Source: Roseburia sp. 1XD42-34
GTDB taxonomy: Bacteria; Bacillota; Bacilli; Bacillales; Amphibacillaceae
Reading direction: 5' to 3'
Assembly: GCF_009917385.1 (NCBI RefSeq)
Contig: NZ_QWLJ01000033.1
Span: 1 to 54,241 of the forward strand
DNA: 54,241 bases
A program made the translations under genes and the position numbers. Shown one piece after another: positions 8,095 to 15,696 of the stretch. The first letter of the stretch is position 1. Each line of letters begins with the position of its first letter. The notes beneath the pieces are model-generated. The model was not told where the DNA came from and made no database searches. It saw only the letters and a list, made by a program, of their open reading frames with translations.

Positions 8095-8535
8095 ATGGAT
8101 TGGTTAGGCCTTGGAGTTACTGTTTTTGGAGTTGCTTTCCTAATACTCTCTATTATATTAATTAAACCACTATTAAGCCTAGCAGGAGTACTAAGCAACC
8201 TACAGAAAACAACGAACAAGTTGCCAGAACAAGTGGAAGAACTTACTAATCAAGCTACCGATACCCTAAGTACTGGACATGAGACGCTCCATGAAGTAAA
8301 TAAGCAAGTTAAACAATTAACACCTATCTTTCATATGGTTGGAGAGGCTTCAAGAGCCGCTAACGCCGCTTCATCCTCCATGGTAAATGCTGTAATGAGC
8401 GTACAAAATTCATCAAGAGAAGGAAATGTATTTACAAATAAACACCATCTCGAAGGTATTTACGGCCTTGCTACTTTAGCTTACTATGCAATCAAGCAAA
8501 GCAAGAAACAACCAGCTGCTGATAATCCTAAATAA
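8095..8535 (+). CDS. DUF948 membrane-anchored protein (YtxG-like)
   Basis: A single N-terminal transmembrane segment (about 6-26) is followed by a coiled-coil-like region (about 38-85) and a soluble tail; 146 aa. This architecture is characteristic of DUF948 proteins such as the stress-induced YtxG. Molecular function is unknown. The ATG is preceded by AAGGAGAGAG at good spacing. It is followed by its own terminator, so probably monocistronic. Two further DUF948 proteins are encoded on the opposite strand at 8929-9818, making a local cluster of three. Confidence 0.8.
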   Translation: MDWLGLGVTVFGVAFLILSIILIKPLLSLAGVLSNLQKTTNKLPEQVEELTNQATDTLSTGHETLHEVNKQVKQLTPIFHMVGEASRAANAASSSMVNAVMSVQNSSREGNVFTNKHHLEGIYGLATLAYYAIKQSKKQPAADNPK

Positions 8536-8554
8536 CATATTTATTTTTAATCAG

Positions 8555-8595
8555 GACAATCATTCACCTAACATTACTAATGATTGTCTCTTTTT
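8555..8595 (+). terminator. Terminator of the first DUF948 gene
   Basis: The stem GACAATCATT / AATGATTGTC is followed by TCTTTTT, 20 bp after the stop codon. Confidence 0.85.
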
Positions 8596-8639
8596 ACATT
8601 CCATTTCTTATTTAAATAGAATGATTCTATCAGTAAATT

Positions 8640-8682
8640 GTCTTTAACCCGCTACAAGGTTATGACCTAAAGACATTTGAAT
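8640..8682 (+). repeat. Family B core fragment
   Basis: It contains AGGTTATGACCTAAAGACATTTG, which matches the middle of family B copies (GGTATGACCTAAAGACC). No recognisable ends remain. Confidence 0.4.
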
Positions 8683-8759
8683 TGGAACGACGTTTTCATT
8701 AGGAAATTACTTCTACATATTTTTATGGTTTTTAATGAAAACACAACAAAATTCAACAT

Positions 8760-8816
8760 GAACAAAGGCGCAGAGCGCCCGTTAGCAACGTAGCGACTGG
8801 AACGAAGCAATTAAAA
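8760..8816 (+). repeat. Family A repeat, copy A3 (left end only)
   Basis: It carries GAACAAAGGCGCAGAGCGCC followed by GTTAGCAACGTAGCGACTGG and AACGAAGCAA. The match stops after that, so only the first ~55 bp of the element remain. It lies between convergent DUF948 genes. Confidence 0.75.
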
Positions 8817-8928
8817 AGGCAACTTTTATGAGTCTTGGTTTTTCTCTCATCAGTTGCCTGTATTGCTTTTAGAGCGGCTTGTTTTTACTAACTATTCGTA
8901 TGGTTATTAACTGCTACACCTTGTTTTG

Positions 8929-9351
8929 CTACATTTTTTGCTGTCTGCGTTTTTTCAACCAACCATACCCCGTTGTAAAAGAACCAAACAAGCCCCCGGA
9001 TTTCTTTTTACCCGTAGGATCACTTCCATTGTCAGACTTGTTCTTTAATGATTCTGTTACTTGGACGAGTGATGAGGTAAATTTCCGCGTCACATTTCCC
9101 ACATCTCCCACTACATAAAACAGCGGACTAAGCTGCTTCATCTTATCATTGATATCCTCTAACGTATGATTGCTTTCTTTAATCAGTCCAGTCGTTTCTT
9201 TGACCATTGCGTTCATTTGATCTGGTACTTGCTCGACTGTTTTTTCAACACCTCGAAGAACACCTGCTAAGTTATTTAGAGCATATGACACGAATATGGC
9301 TGCAATAAAAAATGCAATGCCAATTAATAATACACCAATTTCTAATAACAT
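8929..9351 (-). CDS. DUF948 membrane-anchored protein
   Basis: The 140-aa protein has an N-terminal transmembrane segment (about 3-23), then the DUF948 helical region (about 30-100) and a basic tail ending in KKRRQQKM. The ATG is preceded by AGAGGGATAAGA. It starts 2 bp after the stop of the upstream DUF948 gene, so the two are almost certainly cotranscribed and translationally coupled. Function is unknown; a scaffold or envelope-stress role is inferred only from the family. Confidence 0.78.
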   Translation of the reverse strand: MLLEIGVLLIGIAFFIAAIFVSYALNNLAGVLRGVEKTVEQVPDQMNAMVKETTGLIKESNHTLEDINDKMKQLSPLFYVVGDVGNVTRKFTSSLVQVTESLKNKSDNGSDPTGKKKSGGLFGSFTTGYGWLKKRRQQKM

Positions 9352-9353
9352 TC

Positions 9354-9818
9354 TTATCCCTCTTTTCCTGTTTGATCGATTGCATCACTTCTTCTTTTTG
9401 CAGATGTATTTGCTTCTTTCCATTTCTTATATAAATAAGAAGCTGCTACTGACCAACGTACCCCTTCCACATAAGGTTTTGTTTCTTCTTCTAATTCATC
9501 ACTCGTTAATGTTGGCTTTGTTTTTTGTATAGCCTGATTAATATGATTGACAGAGTGCCCCAAATTTTCAGCGGTGTCAAATAAGGAATCTGTGGCTTGT
9601 AATTTTTCCCCTATATCATCTACCGTTATTTGGGTTTGGTACAGTGTATTTTGCAGCTCTGGTATCGTTTGTTGCATATCTGTTTCTACTTGTCCTAAAG
9701 TACTCCCTGCTGTTCTTAATAATTTGGTAAAACGATGTAATACGATAACAATAAAAACAACTGTCAGCGCAAAAGCAACAGCTATTATTAACAATGTCAA
9801 ATATAAAACGTCTTCCAC
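9354..9818 (-). CDS. DUF948-like membrane-anchored protein
   Basis: First gene of the minus-strand DUF948 pair; 154 aa. A transmembrane segment spans about residues 5-29, followed by a helical domain with spaced Thr, Gln and Leu (about 35-110) and a hydrophilic C-terminus. I choose GTG at 9818 because AAAGGGGGAAATTTCGA precedes it; an upstream ATG at 9848 would place that ribosome binding site inside the coding region. It diverges from yihY. The possible stress promoter is just upstream. Confidence 0.72.
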   Translation of the reverse strand: MEDVLYLTLLIIAVAFALTVVFIVIVLHRFTKLLRTAGSTLGQVETDMQQTIPELQNTLYQTQITVDDIGEKLQATDSLFDTAENLGHSVNHINQAIQKTKPTLTSDELEEETKPYVEGVRWSVAASYLYKKWKEANTSAKRRSDAIDQTGKEG

Positions 9819-9846
9819 TCGAAATTTCCCCCTTTCTTTATAATGC

Positions 9847-9875
9847 ATTATACCACCGGCAAGATAAATTGAAAC
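9847..9875 (-). promoter_or_regulatory. Promoter of the DUF948 pair, sigma-B-like or extended sigma-A
   Basis: On the minus strand, GTTTCA (9875-9870), a 14-nt spacer and TGGTAT (9855-9850) match the sigma-B layout. Alternatively TATAAT (9852-9847) with an upstream TG is a sigma-A -10 with a weak -35. Which sigma factor acts cannot be told from sequence. Confidence 0.5.
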
Positions 9876-9974
9876 GCTATTTGTTTCCTGACTATCACCT
9901 CTACAAACGGTAGATTAGTCTACTTCGATAAAGGGTATAGAAGGATAAAGCAACTTTAGCTTGGAGGAAATTCT

Positions 9975-10826
9975 ATGACCACCATTAAAAAATATGTTCA
10001 TTTATTTTTAGAAAAATTTCAATCCGACCAAGTTCCTTTATTAGCAGCAGCATTAGCTTATTATTTCCTATTATCCATTGTTCCCCTTTTTTTAGTAGGA
10101 TTTGCATTAATCCCCTATTTTCCAATTAACCCGGACGATGCCATTGCTTTTATTAACAGCGCTCTGCCAGACGAACTTGCTGTGTTATTAGAAGAAAATA
10201 TTGTCAGCCTTGTCGAAGTGCCTCGCGGTGGTCTTCTAACGCTAGGGATCATCGGTGCTTTGTGGTCTTCATCTGCGGCCATGAACGCTTTTATCAAAGC
10301 AAGTAATGCAGCCTACGAGGTAGAAGAAACACGAAACATGCTGCTCGTTCGTCTCACTGCTTTAGGGCTTACCTTAAGTATGATTATTACTTTTATTATC
10401 GCAATCATTATGCCACTATTCGGCAATCTCATTCTACAATTCCTTGAGACCTTCATCGGATTAACTGCTGCAATGGGATTATTTTTGCAAGTTTTGCGAT
10501 GGGCTCTCAGCATAACCGTGTTGACAGGTTTTCTGGTTATTTTATATCGTTTTGCTCCTAATAAACGACTCCCAATTAAGCATATTCTCCCTGGGGCAAT
10601 TACTGCAAGTATTTTTTGGCAGCTAATCTCATTCGGATTCTCTTTCTATATTAGCAATTTCAGTAACTATTCTGCAACTTATGGCAGTCTCGGTGGTATT
10701 ATTATTCTGCTTATTTGGTTTTACTTAACAGGGATGATTTTTATGAGCGGAGCGATTATTAACGTCCTATACCATGCTAAACGATCAAAAGCACTAGAAC
10801 ATGATCTGCATAGAACCTCTTCTTGA
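9975..10826 (+). CDS. YihY/virulence-factor-BrkB-family membrane protein
   Basis: This polytopic inner-membrane protein of the YihY/UPF0761 family (formerly annotated RNase BN) has about six transmembrane segments over 283 aa and the family motif region around LLAAALAYYFLLSIVPL (residues 22-38). The later GSLGGIIILLIWFYLTG segment near residue 235 is also typical. The biochemical role is not established. The ATG is preceded by GGAGGAAATTCT. It is divergent from the DUF948 pair. No terminator is obvious; repeat A4 starts 56 bp after the stop. Confidence 0.85.
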   Translation: MTTIKKYVHLFLEKFQSDQVPLLAAALAYYFLLSIVPLFLVGFALIPYFPINPDDAIAFINSALPDELAVLLEENIVSLVEVPRGGLLTLGIIGALWSSSAAMNAFIKASNAAYEVEETRNMLLVRLTALGLTLSMIITFIIAIIMPLFGNLILQFLETFIGLTAAMGLFLQVLRWALSITVLTGFLVILYRFAPNKRLPIKHILPGAITASIFWQLISFGFSFYISNFSNYSATYGSLGGIIILLIWFYLTGMIFMSGAIINVLYHAKRSKALEHDLHRTSS

Positions 10827-10881
10827 CATAAACCTCTTGTCTAAATAGTTTGTGTTCATTTCATCCATAAATCTTTCAATT

Positions 10882-11150
10882 AGGAACAAAGGCACAGAGC
10901 GCCCGTTTAGCAACGTAGCGACTGGAACGAAGCAACTAAAGTTTTAAGTAATCATGCCACTAAAAACAGGGGTATGCCAACGCCTGAGCGGCTAGCCCGT
11001 ATTTAGTCGGCCTTCCTCAGCTACAACCAATGATGACTTATCGGAGGGTGATTCGTGAAGTCGTCTAGTTGCTGGGCTCATGCGTCGGACGTGGCTTATT
11101 CAGTTATTTTGTTATACATAACCACTAATTTTATGCTTTCTTATCTCTTC
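10882..11150 (+). repeat. Family A repeat, copy A4 (full length)
   Basis: It runs from GGAACAAAGGCACAGAGCGCC to AATTTTATGCTTTCTTATCTC. It shows all internal blocks: TAGCAACGTAGCGACTGGAA, the CGCCTGAGCGGCTAGCCCG region, CCAATGATGACTTATCGGAG and CTAGTTGCTGGGCTCATGCG. A short reading frame crossing its right end is a by-product of the repeat, not a gene. Confidence 0.85.
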
Positions 11151-11254
11151 AAAAAAGCTCATTCCCCTTTTCTATTTCTTTTTACATTCATCATAGTCAT
11201 AAGAGTACCGAAAGTGGCTTGTTTTTTTGACTCCTAGAACCCGCCTTTTCAAGC

Positions 11255-11282
11255 TTGACTTTTCAGAACTTTAATGTATACT
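11255..11282 (+). promoter_or_regulatory. Sigma-A promoter of structured leader/sRNA
   Basis: TTGACT (11255-11260), a 16-nt spacer and TATACT (11277-11282) predict a start near 11289. The next plus-strand features are a folded RNA region and an intrinsic terminator. Confidence 0.6.
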
Positions 11283-11288
11283 TTATCC

Positions 11289-11600
11289 TGACAAATAATG
11301 AATTATATAGGAGTTGTCTTGATGTCGGTTTTGGTTCTTAACTAACTAATTGTATATGGTTTGTTCTGCATTTTTTGTCGATAACCCATTTTTTGAGGGT
11401 TTATTTGACTTGGGAAAAAGCAGACTGCCAATTAAGTTAAGAACACTACGATCATCCATTAAATTTTACGACTATTAACTTAGCTGTTTATGCTTGTGAT
11501 TTTTTTATTTTCAGAACCCATTTTGAAGCTAAAAAATCCCACTGATAGTCTATTCTTACGGACAGAAGATGAACGAAATGTTCAAATTCTGTCCTTTTTT
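11289..11600 (+). ncRNA. Structured ~310-nt RNA upstream of bpsA, with a 7-codon ORF
   Basis: The transcript would run from the promoter at 11255-11282 to the terminator at 11560-11600. Nested stems are visible: GTTCTTAACT (11334-11343) with AGTTAAGAAC (11435-11444), continued by TAATTG (11347-11352) with CAATTA (11429-11434); TCTGC-A-TTTTT (11365-11375) with AAAAAGCAGA (11415-11424); AACCC/GGGTT at the tip. A second domain pairs GACTAT/ATAGTC and TTAGCT/AGCTAA (11470-11550). A 7-codon ORF (MSVLVLN, 11322-11345) with GGAG upstream overlaps the 5' arm of the first stem. It may be a cis-acting attenuator of bpsA or an independent sRNA; it matches no riboswitch class I know. Confidence 0.5.
11560..11600 (+). 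terminator. Intrinsic terminator 84 bp upstream of bpsA
   Basis: GGACAGAA (11560-11567) pairs with TTCTGTCC (11587-11594), with GAAC/GTTC pairing inside the loop, followed by TTTTTT. No protein gene ends upstream on this strand, so it terminates the structured RNA or attenuates bpsA. Confidence 0.85.
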
Positions 11601-11683
11601 GTTTAAATAAAAGCATGATTGGATGACGTTGTGCTCTTACATTTCGTATAGAACTTTATCATACCGATGGAAAGAGTGATTCC

Positions 11684-12850
11684 GTGAAAAATTATATAGA
11701 GAAGGCAAATACAAATTTAAATCTGCAAGAAGGAGCTAAGGTAATTGAACAGCTACTGATTGAGTGTTATATAAATCCAGGAATTTCAACCAAAAAATTG
11801 GCACGAAACGTACTTCTTCCTGTCCCAATTGCTGTTGCCATTAAGAAAGAGTTCATAAAAGCAGGTATTCTTATGCAAGATCGTGGTGTGCGTTGTACCC
11901 GTGAAGGGATCATCTACATTGAAAATGAATTAGGATATGGTGGGTTAGATAAGAGCTTGTACCAGAAATTAATGAACAGCCAAACCGATTGGAAAACAGA
12001 GCTTACTGATCTATTATCGATACTTACACAACTCTTTCAAATGCGACCGGAAGTAAATGTACAAATTGATCAGTCGAAATGCACTCCCACAACAAGCTTA
12101 CATCGAGCAATCCTTTGTCTAAGAGAGCATTCATTAATTGGCAAAACGATTATATGTATTGGTGATGACGATCTAGTGAGTGTGTCACTCGGTTTACTAC
12201 TAAAACGTCTGTTCCCTTTAAAAAGCACTAATACAATGATTACAGTCGTAGATATCGATGAAAGGTTTTTACACTACATTCATAATATAATGGAGCAGGA
12301 TAAACTCCCAATCAACTGTCACCAAATTGATTTGCGTCAAGCGCTGTCTGAGACGTTGCACGGGAAATTCGATTGTGTTTTTACAGATCCGCCTTACACC
12401 CTACAAGGGATGGTGTTATTCGTTTCCCGTGGTATAGAAGCAATAAAACAAGAAAAAAGTTTACCTATATTTTTATCATATGCTCATAAATCTCCTGACT
12501 TTATGCTAGCCATGCAACGAGAATTTATCCGGATGGGGTTATCCATCAAAGAGGTAATTTTACATTTTAATGAGTATGAAGGCGCCCAAATGATTGGTAA
12601 TAAAGGACAAATGATTATACTAAGAACAACAGAAGCTGCAAAACCAATTATCTCAGGGGATTACGAAGATGCCATTTATACTGGTGAAGTAAAACAAATT
12701 TTACGAACGTATGAGTGTAAACAGTGTCAACACTCCATACTTGTCGGGATCCAGGGTGATTTCTCAACCATAGAGGAACTGAAGAATAAAGGGTGTCCTA
12801 TTTGCAATAGGAATAAATTTCGCTTAATTAAAAGGGAAAAGATGGGATAG
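11684..12850 (+). CDS. bpsA: Branched-chain polyamine synthase, BpsA family
   Basis: Members make N4-bis(aminopropyl)spermidine by aminopropyl transfer from decarboxylated S-adenosylmethionine; the function is established in thermophiles such as Thermococcus, so the product here is inferred. An N-terminal winged-helix-like region (about 15-82) precedes a Rossmann methyltransferase-like fold with GDDD (160-163) and the DPPY motif (235-238). A C-terminal zinc-ribbon-like pair follows: Cys345/Cys348 and Cys371/Cys374. Length is 388 aa. The start is GTG at 11684 with a modest GGAAAGAG upstream. It stands alone, preceded by the structured RNA and terminator. A weak ATGACG-18-TATAGA promoter could also lie at 11620-11650. 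Confidence 0.82.
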   Translation: MKNYIEKANTNLNLQEGAKVIEQLLIECYINPGISTKKLARNVLLPVPIAVAIKKEFIKAGILMQDRGVRCTREGIIYIENELGYGGLDKSLYQKLMNSQTDWKTELTDLLSILTQLFQMRPEVNVQIDQSKCTPTTSLHRAILCLREHSLIGKTIICIGDDDLVSVSLGLLLKRLFPLKSTNTMITVVDIDERFLHYIHNIMEQDKLPINCHQIDLRQALSETLHGKFDCVFTDPPYTLQGMVLFVSRGIEAIKQEKSLPIFLSYAHKSPDFMLAMQREFIRMGLSIKEVILHFNEYEGAQMIGNKGQMIILRTTEAAKPIISGDYEDAIYTGEVKQILRTYECKQCQHSILVGIQGDFSTIEELKNKGCPICNRNKFRLIKREKMG

Positions 12851-12994
12851 GAAAAATAAGCTACGATAAGTCTTATGCTTAAACTGGGAAATGTAAGAAA
12901 AACACAGGCGTTTTCGCATAGTTAATATGCAGCAAATCATAGTTTGAGATAATAAAAGTATTTAATGTAATACGAGCTGAAAAAGGTACCGCAC

Positions 12995-13028
12995 CCCGAA
13001 AGTTAGAGTGAAAAATCTAACTTTCGGG
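12995..13028. terminator. Perfect 13-bp hairpin after bpsA, terminator or facing IS-type ends
   Basis: CCCGAAAGTTAGA and TCTAACTTTCGGG are separated by 8 nt and followed by TATTTTGG. It can end bpsA transcription. The preceding GCACC and the AAAGTTAGA motif also resemble the terminal repeats of IS150-group (IS3 family) elements, but no transposase is near. Nothing else is seen in 12851-13267. Confidence 0.55.
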
Positions 13029-13267
13029 TATTTTGGTATGCAAAGTAAAGTGAAAAATTCATTAACTATCGTAAAATAATAACTAGCACGTACTCTAGGC
13101 TATAATTAATTAGCCCAAAACCTCGGTAATCCTAACTCAGTAACTGATATCGGCACCTAAATGCCCGATTCCTTTAGCTCATACCATTAAGACACTAATC
13201 ATCAGTGGTGGATTGAAGTTTTACTTTATTGGTCATTTTTTTAATCAGCTATTTTTTTCCTAGCTTT

Positions 13268-14614
13268 TTATCTGCTTACTATCCCCGTCACGAAAAACGC
13301 AAACCAATCCATACCCTTTGGTGACATCGTGCTCTTGAATCCATTCTCCCATTTTAAAGGTGTAATAAATGCGGCTTGTGAACGTAAGTGACTTTCCGGC
13401 TGCAAAACTACTCTATCTCCTATATCTAGTCCTGATGTTATCTCAATCCGGTCTCCTTCCTCAATACCTGTCGTTAGTTTCTGGCGTATCACCTTACCAC
13501 TTTTCGTCATCTTCCAAGCAAAATTTTGAAAGATCGCTGCTTCGTTCAGTACAGGAGCTTCTTTTGAAGTATCTGTTATTATGTCTATATTCACATGATA
13601 TCCTGGTAAAAATTCTCTTTCTACAGCAGGTGGAAGCTGCTCTTGACCTTCCACTTTCTTATCCTTTGATTTTTTAGCCTGTTCATTATCTTCCGTTCCA
13701 TCTATACTATCCCCAGCTGCATCTTGTTCATTAGGCTCCTTTAGCTCAATGATAAACGGATAAATACTGGAAGTTTTTGCAGCAGCTTCTTCCTTTGGTG
13801 TTTCACTCACTTGTGCTACTGTTCCAGTTAATGACTTGTTTAACTCGATAACCTCCATATCGACAGGTAGGTTCTTTTTAACATACACTCTTTCTTGTTC
13901 CGTTAGTTCCCCTGTCACACGCAGTTCCTTACCAGAAACAGTGATAATTGGATCATTTAATTGTTCAGAAAGCTGCGTTATTACTCCTTCATATGGACTT
14001 TCAACTGTAATCGTATCACCCGTTTCCTCCAGCTCAGCTAATTGTCTGTCCACACTTGCCAACGCAGCTTGCTTCTGTGCTACTTCTTGTTCCTTTTCCA
14101 ACAAAAACTGCTGCTTTACTAAATTTGCCTGAACAGGGTCTTGGGGAATTTTAATTTTAAGCTCTTCCTCTGTCCATTCCAGACCGGCATCTGCTTCTAA
14201 ATTGACATCAGGTATTTGCAACGCTGACATTTGGGTAATTGCTTGTTCAACCGCTGCTATTTCGTCTGTCAACTGGTTTCTCTTTTCGAGCAATTTAGAC
14301 AATGCTTCTTGATAACGAGCTACTTTATAGGAAAATAGCGCATCACCAGCCTGCACCGAACTCCCTTCTTCCACTGCAAAAGCTTCAAAGCTCCCAGTTG
14401 ATGGGTCAAAATAAACATGATTTTCTTGTGTAGATGCTAACACACCTATAGTATGTAATTTCTTTTCCAAATCAGATTGCAAAACCGCTGTCCAATCAGA
14501 AACATATGCAATGCGGTCTACTTTCCTGTCATCATCCATATAAACCAACAAAATATTCAAGCCGATAAATAAGGCAACAGCAATCATCTGTAATCGCTTT
14601 CTTTTATTTGACAT
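13268..14614 (-). CDS. HlyD-type membrane-fusion protein (YknX-like)
   Basis: Periplasmic-adaptor-type protein of 448 aa. It has one N-terminal membrane segment (about 8-24), a lipoyl-like half domain (about 60-95), a long Gln/Glu/Leu-rich coiled coil (about 100-205), the second lipoyl half (about 205-235) and beta-barrel/membrane-proximal parts. An acidic Lys/Glu-rich insert lies near residues 295-330. The ATG at 14614 overlaps the upstream stop (TAATG), with GGGTGG nearby, so translation is coupled to the Yip1-like gene. In B. subtilis yknWXYZ the pair is followed by an ABC ATPase and permease; here neither follows. Confidence 0.75.
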   Translation of the reverse strand: MSNKRKRLQMIAVALFIGLNILLVYMDDDRKVDRIAYVSDWTAVLQSDLEKKLHTIGVLASTQENHVYFDPSTGSFEAFAVEEGSSVQAGDALFSYKVARYQEALSKLLEKRNQLTDEIAAVEQAITQMSALQIPDVNLEADAGLEWTEEELKIKIPQDPVQANLVKQQFLLEKEQEVAQKQAALASVDRQLAELEETGDTITVESPYEGVITQLSEQLNDPIITVSGKELRVTGELTEQERVYVKKNLPVDMEVIELNKSLTGTVAQVSETPKEEAAAKTSSIYPFIIELKEPNEQDAAGDSIDGTEDNEQAKKSKDKKVEGQEQLPPAVEREFLPGYHVNIDIITDTSKEAPVLNEAAIFQNFAWKMTKSGKVIRQKLTTGIEEGDRIEITSGLDIGDRVVLQPESHLRSQAAFITPLKWENGFKSTMSPKGMDWFAFFVTGIVSR

Positions 14615-15288
14615 TAATGAAACCACCCATTTAGTAAGTATTGATCCGCAAATGCCAGCACAGAAGCCATAGCCCAATAAAACGCGTGCAACCCAATCAC
14701 CATCAGCCATAACCAAAGCTTCTTTATTTCACAGAAAAAACTTAAATACTTCACTTGAAACCCGATGATCCAAATTTGAAATAACGAAATCATTCCAAAA
14801 AAATAAGTGAAGTACTCATGTTCTGTAAGATAGGAAGCAATTATCCCGAATGATAGCGGAGAAACGTACCAATCCAGCCCATTCCACATAGCAAGCGGAA
14901 TCCAAGTCAAACGTTCTACTAACATAACAAGTAAAACCATTTGTTGCATTGTCACTATTTTACGATAAGGTATCCCGGTAAGAGCATAGTAGAATAATGA
15001 TGGGACAAATAAAACCAATCCTGCAAACAAGCCAGCATATCCCATTCTGCCAACCATAAACCAAAATTTCTGCTGCTCATATTCCAATGGACTGAGTTTT
15101 GCTATATTCGGAGAAAGAATGGCCGTACCCATCCCTATATAAGCCATTAAGCCATATAACAAAATCGTACAAACTATTAAAACACCAATACCCTTCCAGA
15201 AGTTCCGAATTCTTTCTGCATATTTTATTTGCACTAAATGGTCTTCCATTGAAAAAAGAAACTTAAACACATTGTTTTGATACGACAT
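14614..15288 (-). CDS. Yip1-domain membrane protein (YknW-like)
   Basis: The 224-aa protein has an N-terminal cytoplasmic segment and about five to six transmembrane helices (around 36-56, 75-100, 115-140, 145-160, 165-180 and 190-215). This is the topology of Yip1-family proteins such as YknW, which assists assembly of a MacB-type exporter in B. subtilis. I choose ATG 15288 (MSYQNN) with AAAAGGG upstream; a TTG at 15297 overlaps that box. It is the first gene of a two-gene operon with the HlyD-type gene. Identification is by topology and neighbour rather than a strong motif. The 400 bp upstream (15289-15696) hold no convincing gene. Confidence 0.65.
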   Translation of the reverse strand: MSYQNNVFKFLFSMEDHLVQIKYAERIRNFWKGIGVLIVCTILLYGLMAYIGMGTAILSPNIAKLSPLEYEQQKFWFMVGRMGYAGLFAGLVLFVPSLFYYALTGIPYRKIVTMQQMVLLVMLVERLTWIPLAMWNGLDWYVSPLSFGIIASYLTEHEYFTYFFGMISLFQIWIIGFQVKYLSFFCEIKKLWLWLMVIGLHAFYWAMASVLAFADQYLLNGWFH

Positions 15289-15696
15289 CCCCAACAACCC
15301 TTTTCCAAATTACCATATTAAATGTAGAAATATTGCTTCAATTTTATCGCACAATGAGATAAAAATCTATTAATTTTGTAAATTTTTGACTATCCCCTAT
15401 GACAAGCAGTTTTCTCTTCTGCGAAAAAAGGAGCTGTTCGCAAACGAAATACTGGGACACCCCCTTTATAATGTAAGAATACCTAACTTACAGATGGTAC
15501 ATCTTTATTACCTCTTAAGGCTGGATTAATTGGTAAGCAGTTGTTTTTATTCAGTTTTTTCGTGAACCTTCCCAACTCCCTGACAGCGATGCTCTGATTG
15601 GCAACAGAAATACTTGCTTCTATAGCAAACATTCTTGAGGACACGCTAGAAATGCTCGTTTCCAAGGCGACCATGTTATCATGCGTCACACTGATA

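Noticed and set aside
9547..9843. 98-codon plus-strand frame
   Set aside because: Antisense to the DUF948 gene, no ribosome binding site; coding character is on the minus strand.
11055..11237. 60-codon plus-strand reading frame after yihY
   Set aside because: It is read through the right end of repeat A4; similar frames appear in A2 (5248) and A7 (52945). No ribosome binding site.
15483..15689. 68-codon minus-strand frame directly after yojO
   Set aside because: GTG start without ribosome binding site and Ser/Ile-rich composition unlike its neighbours; more likely read-through noise.
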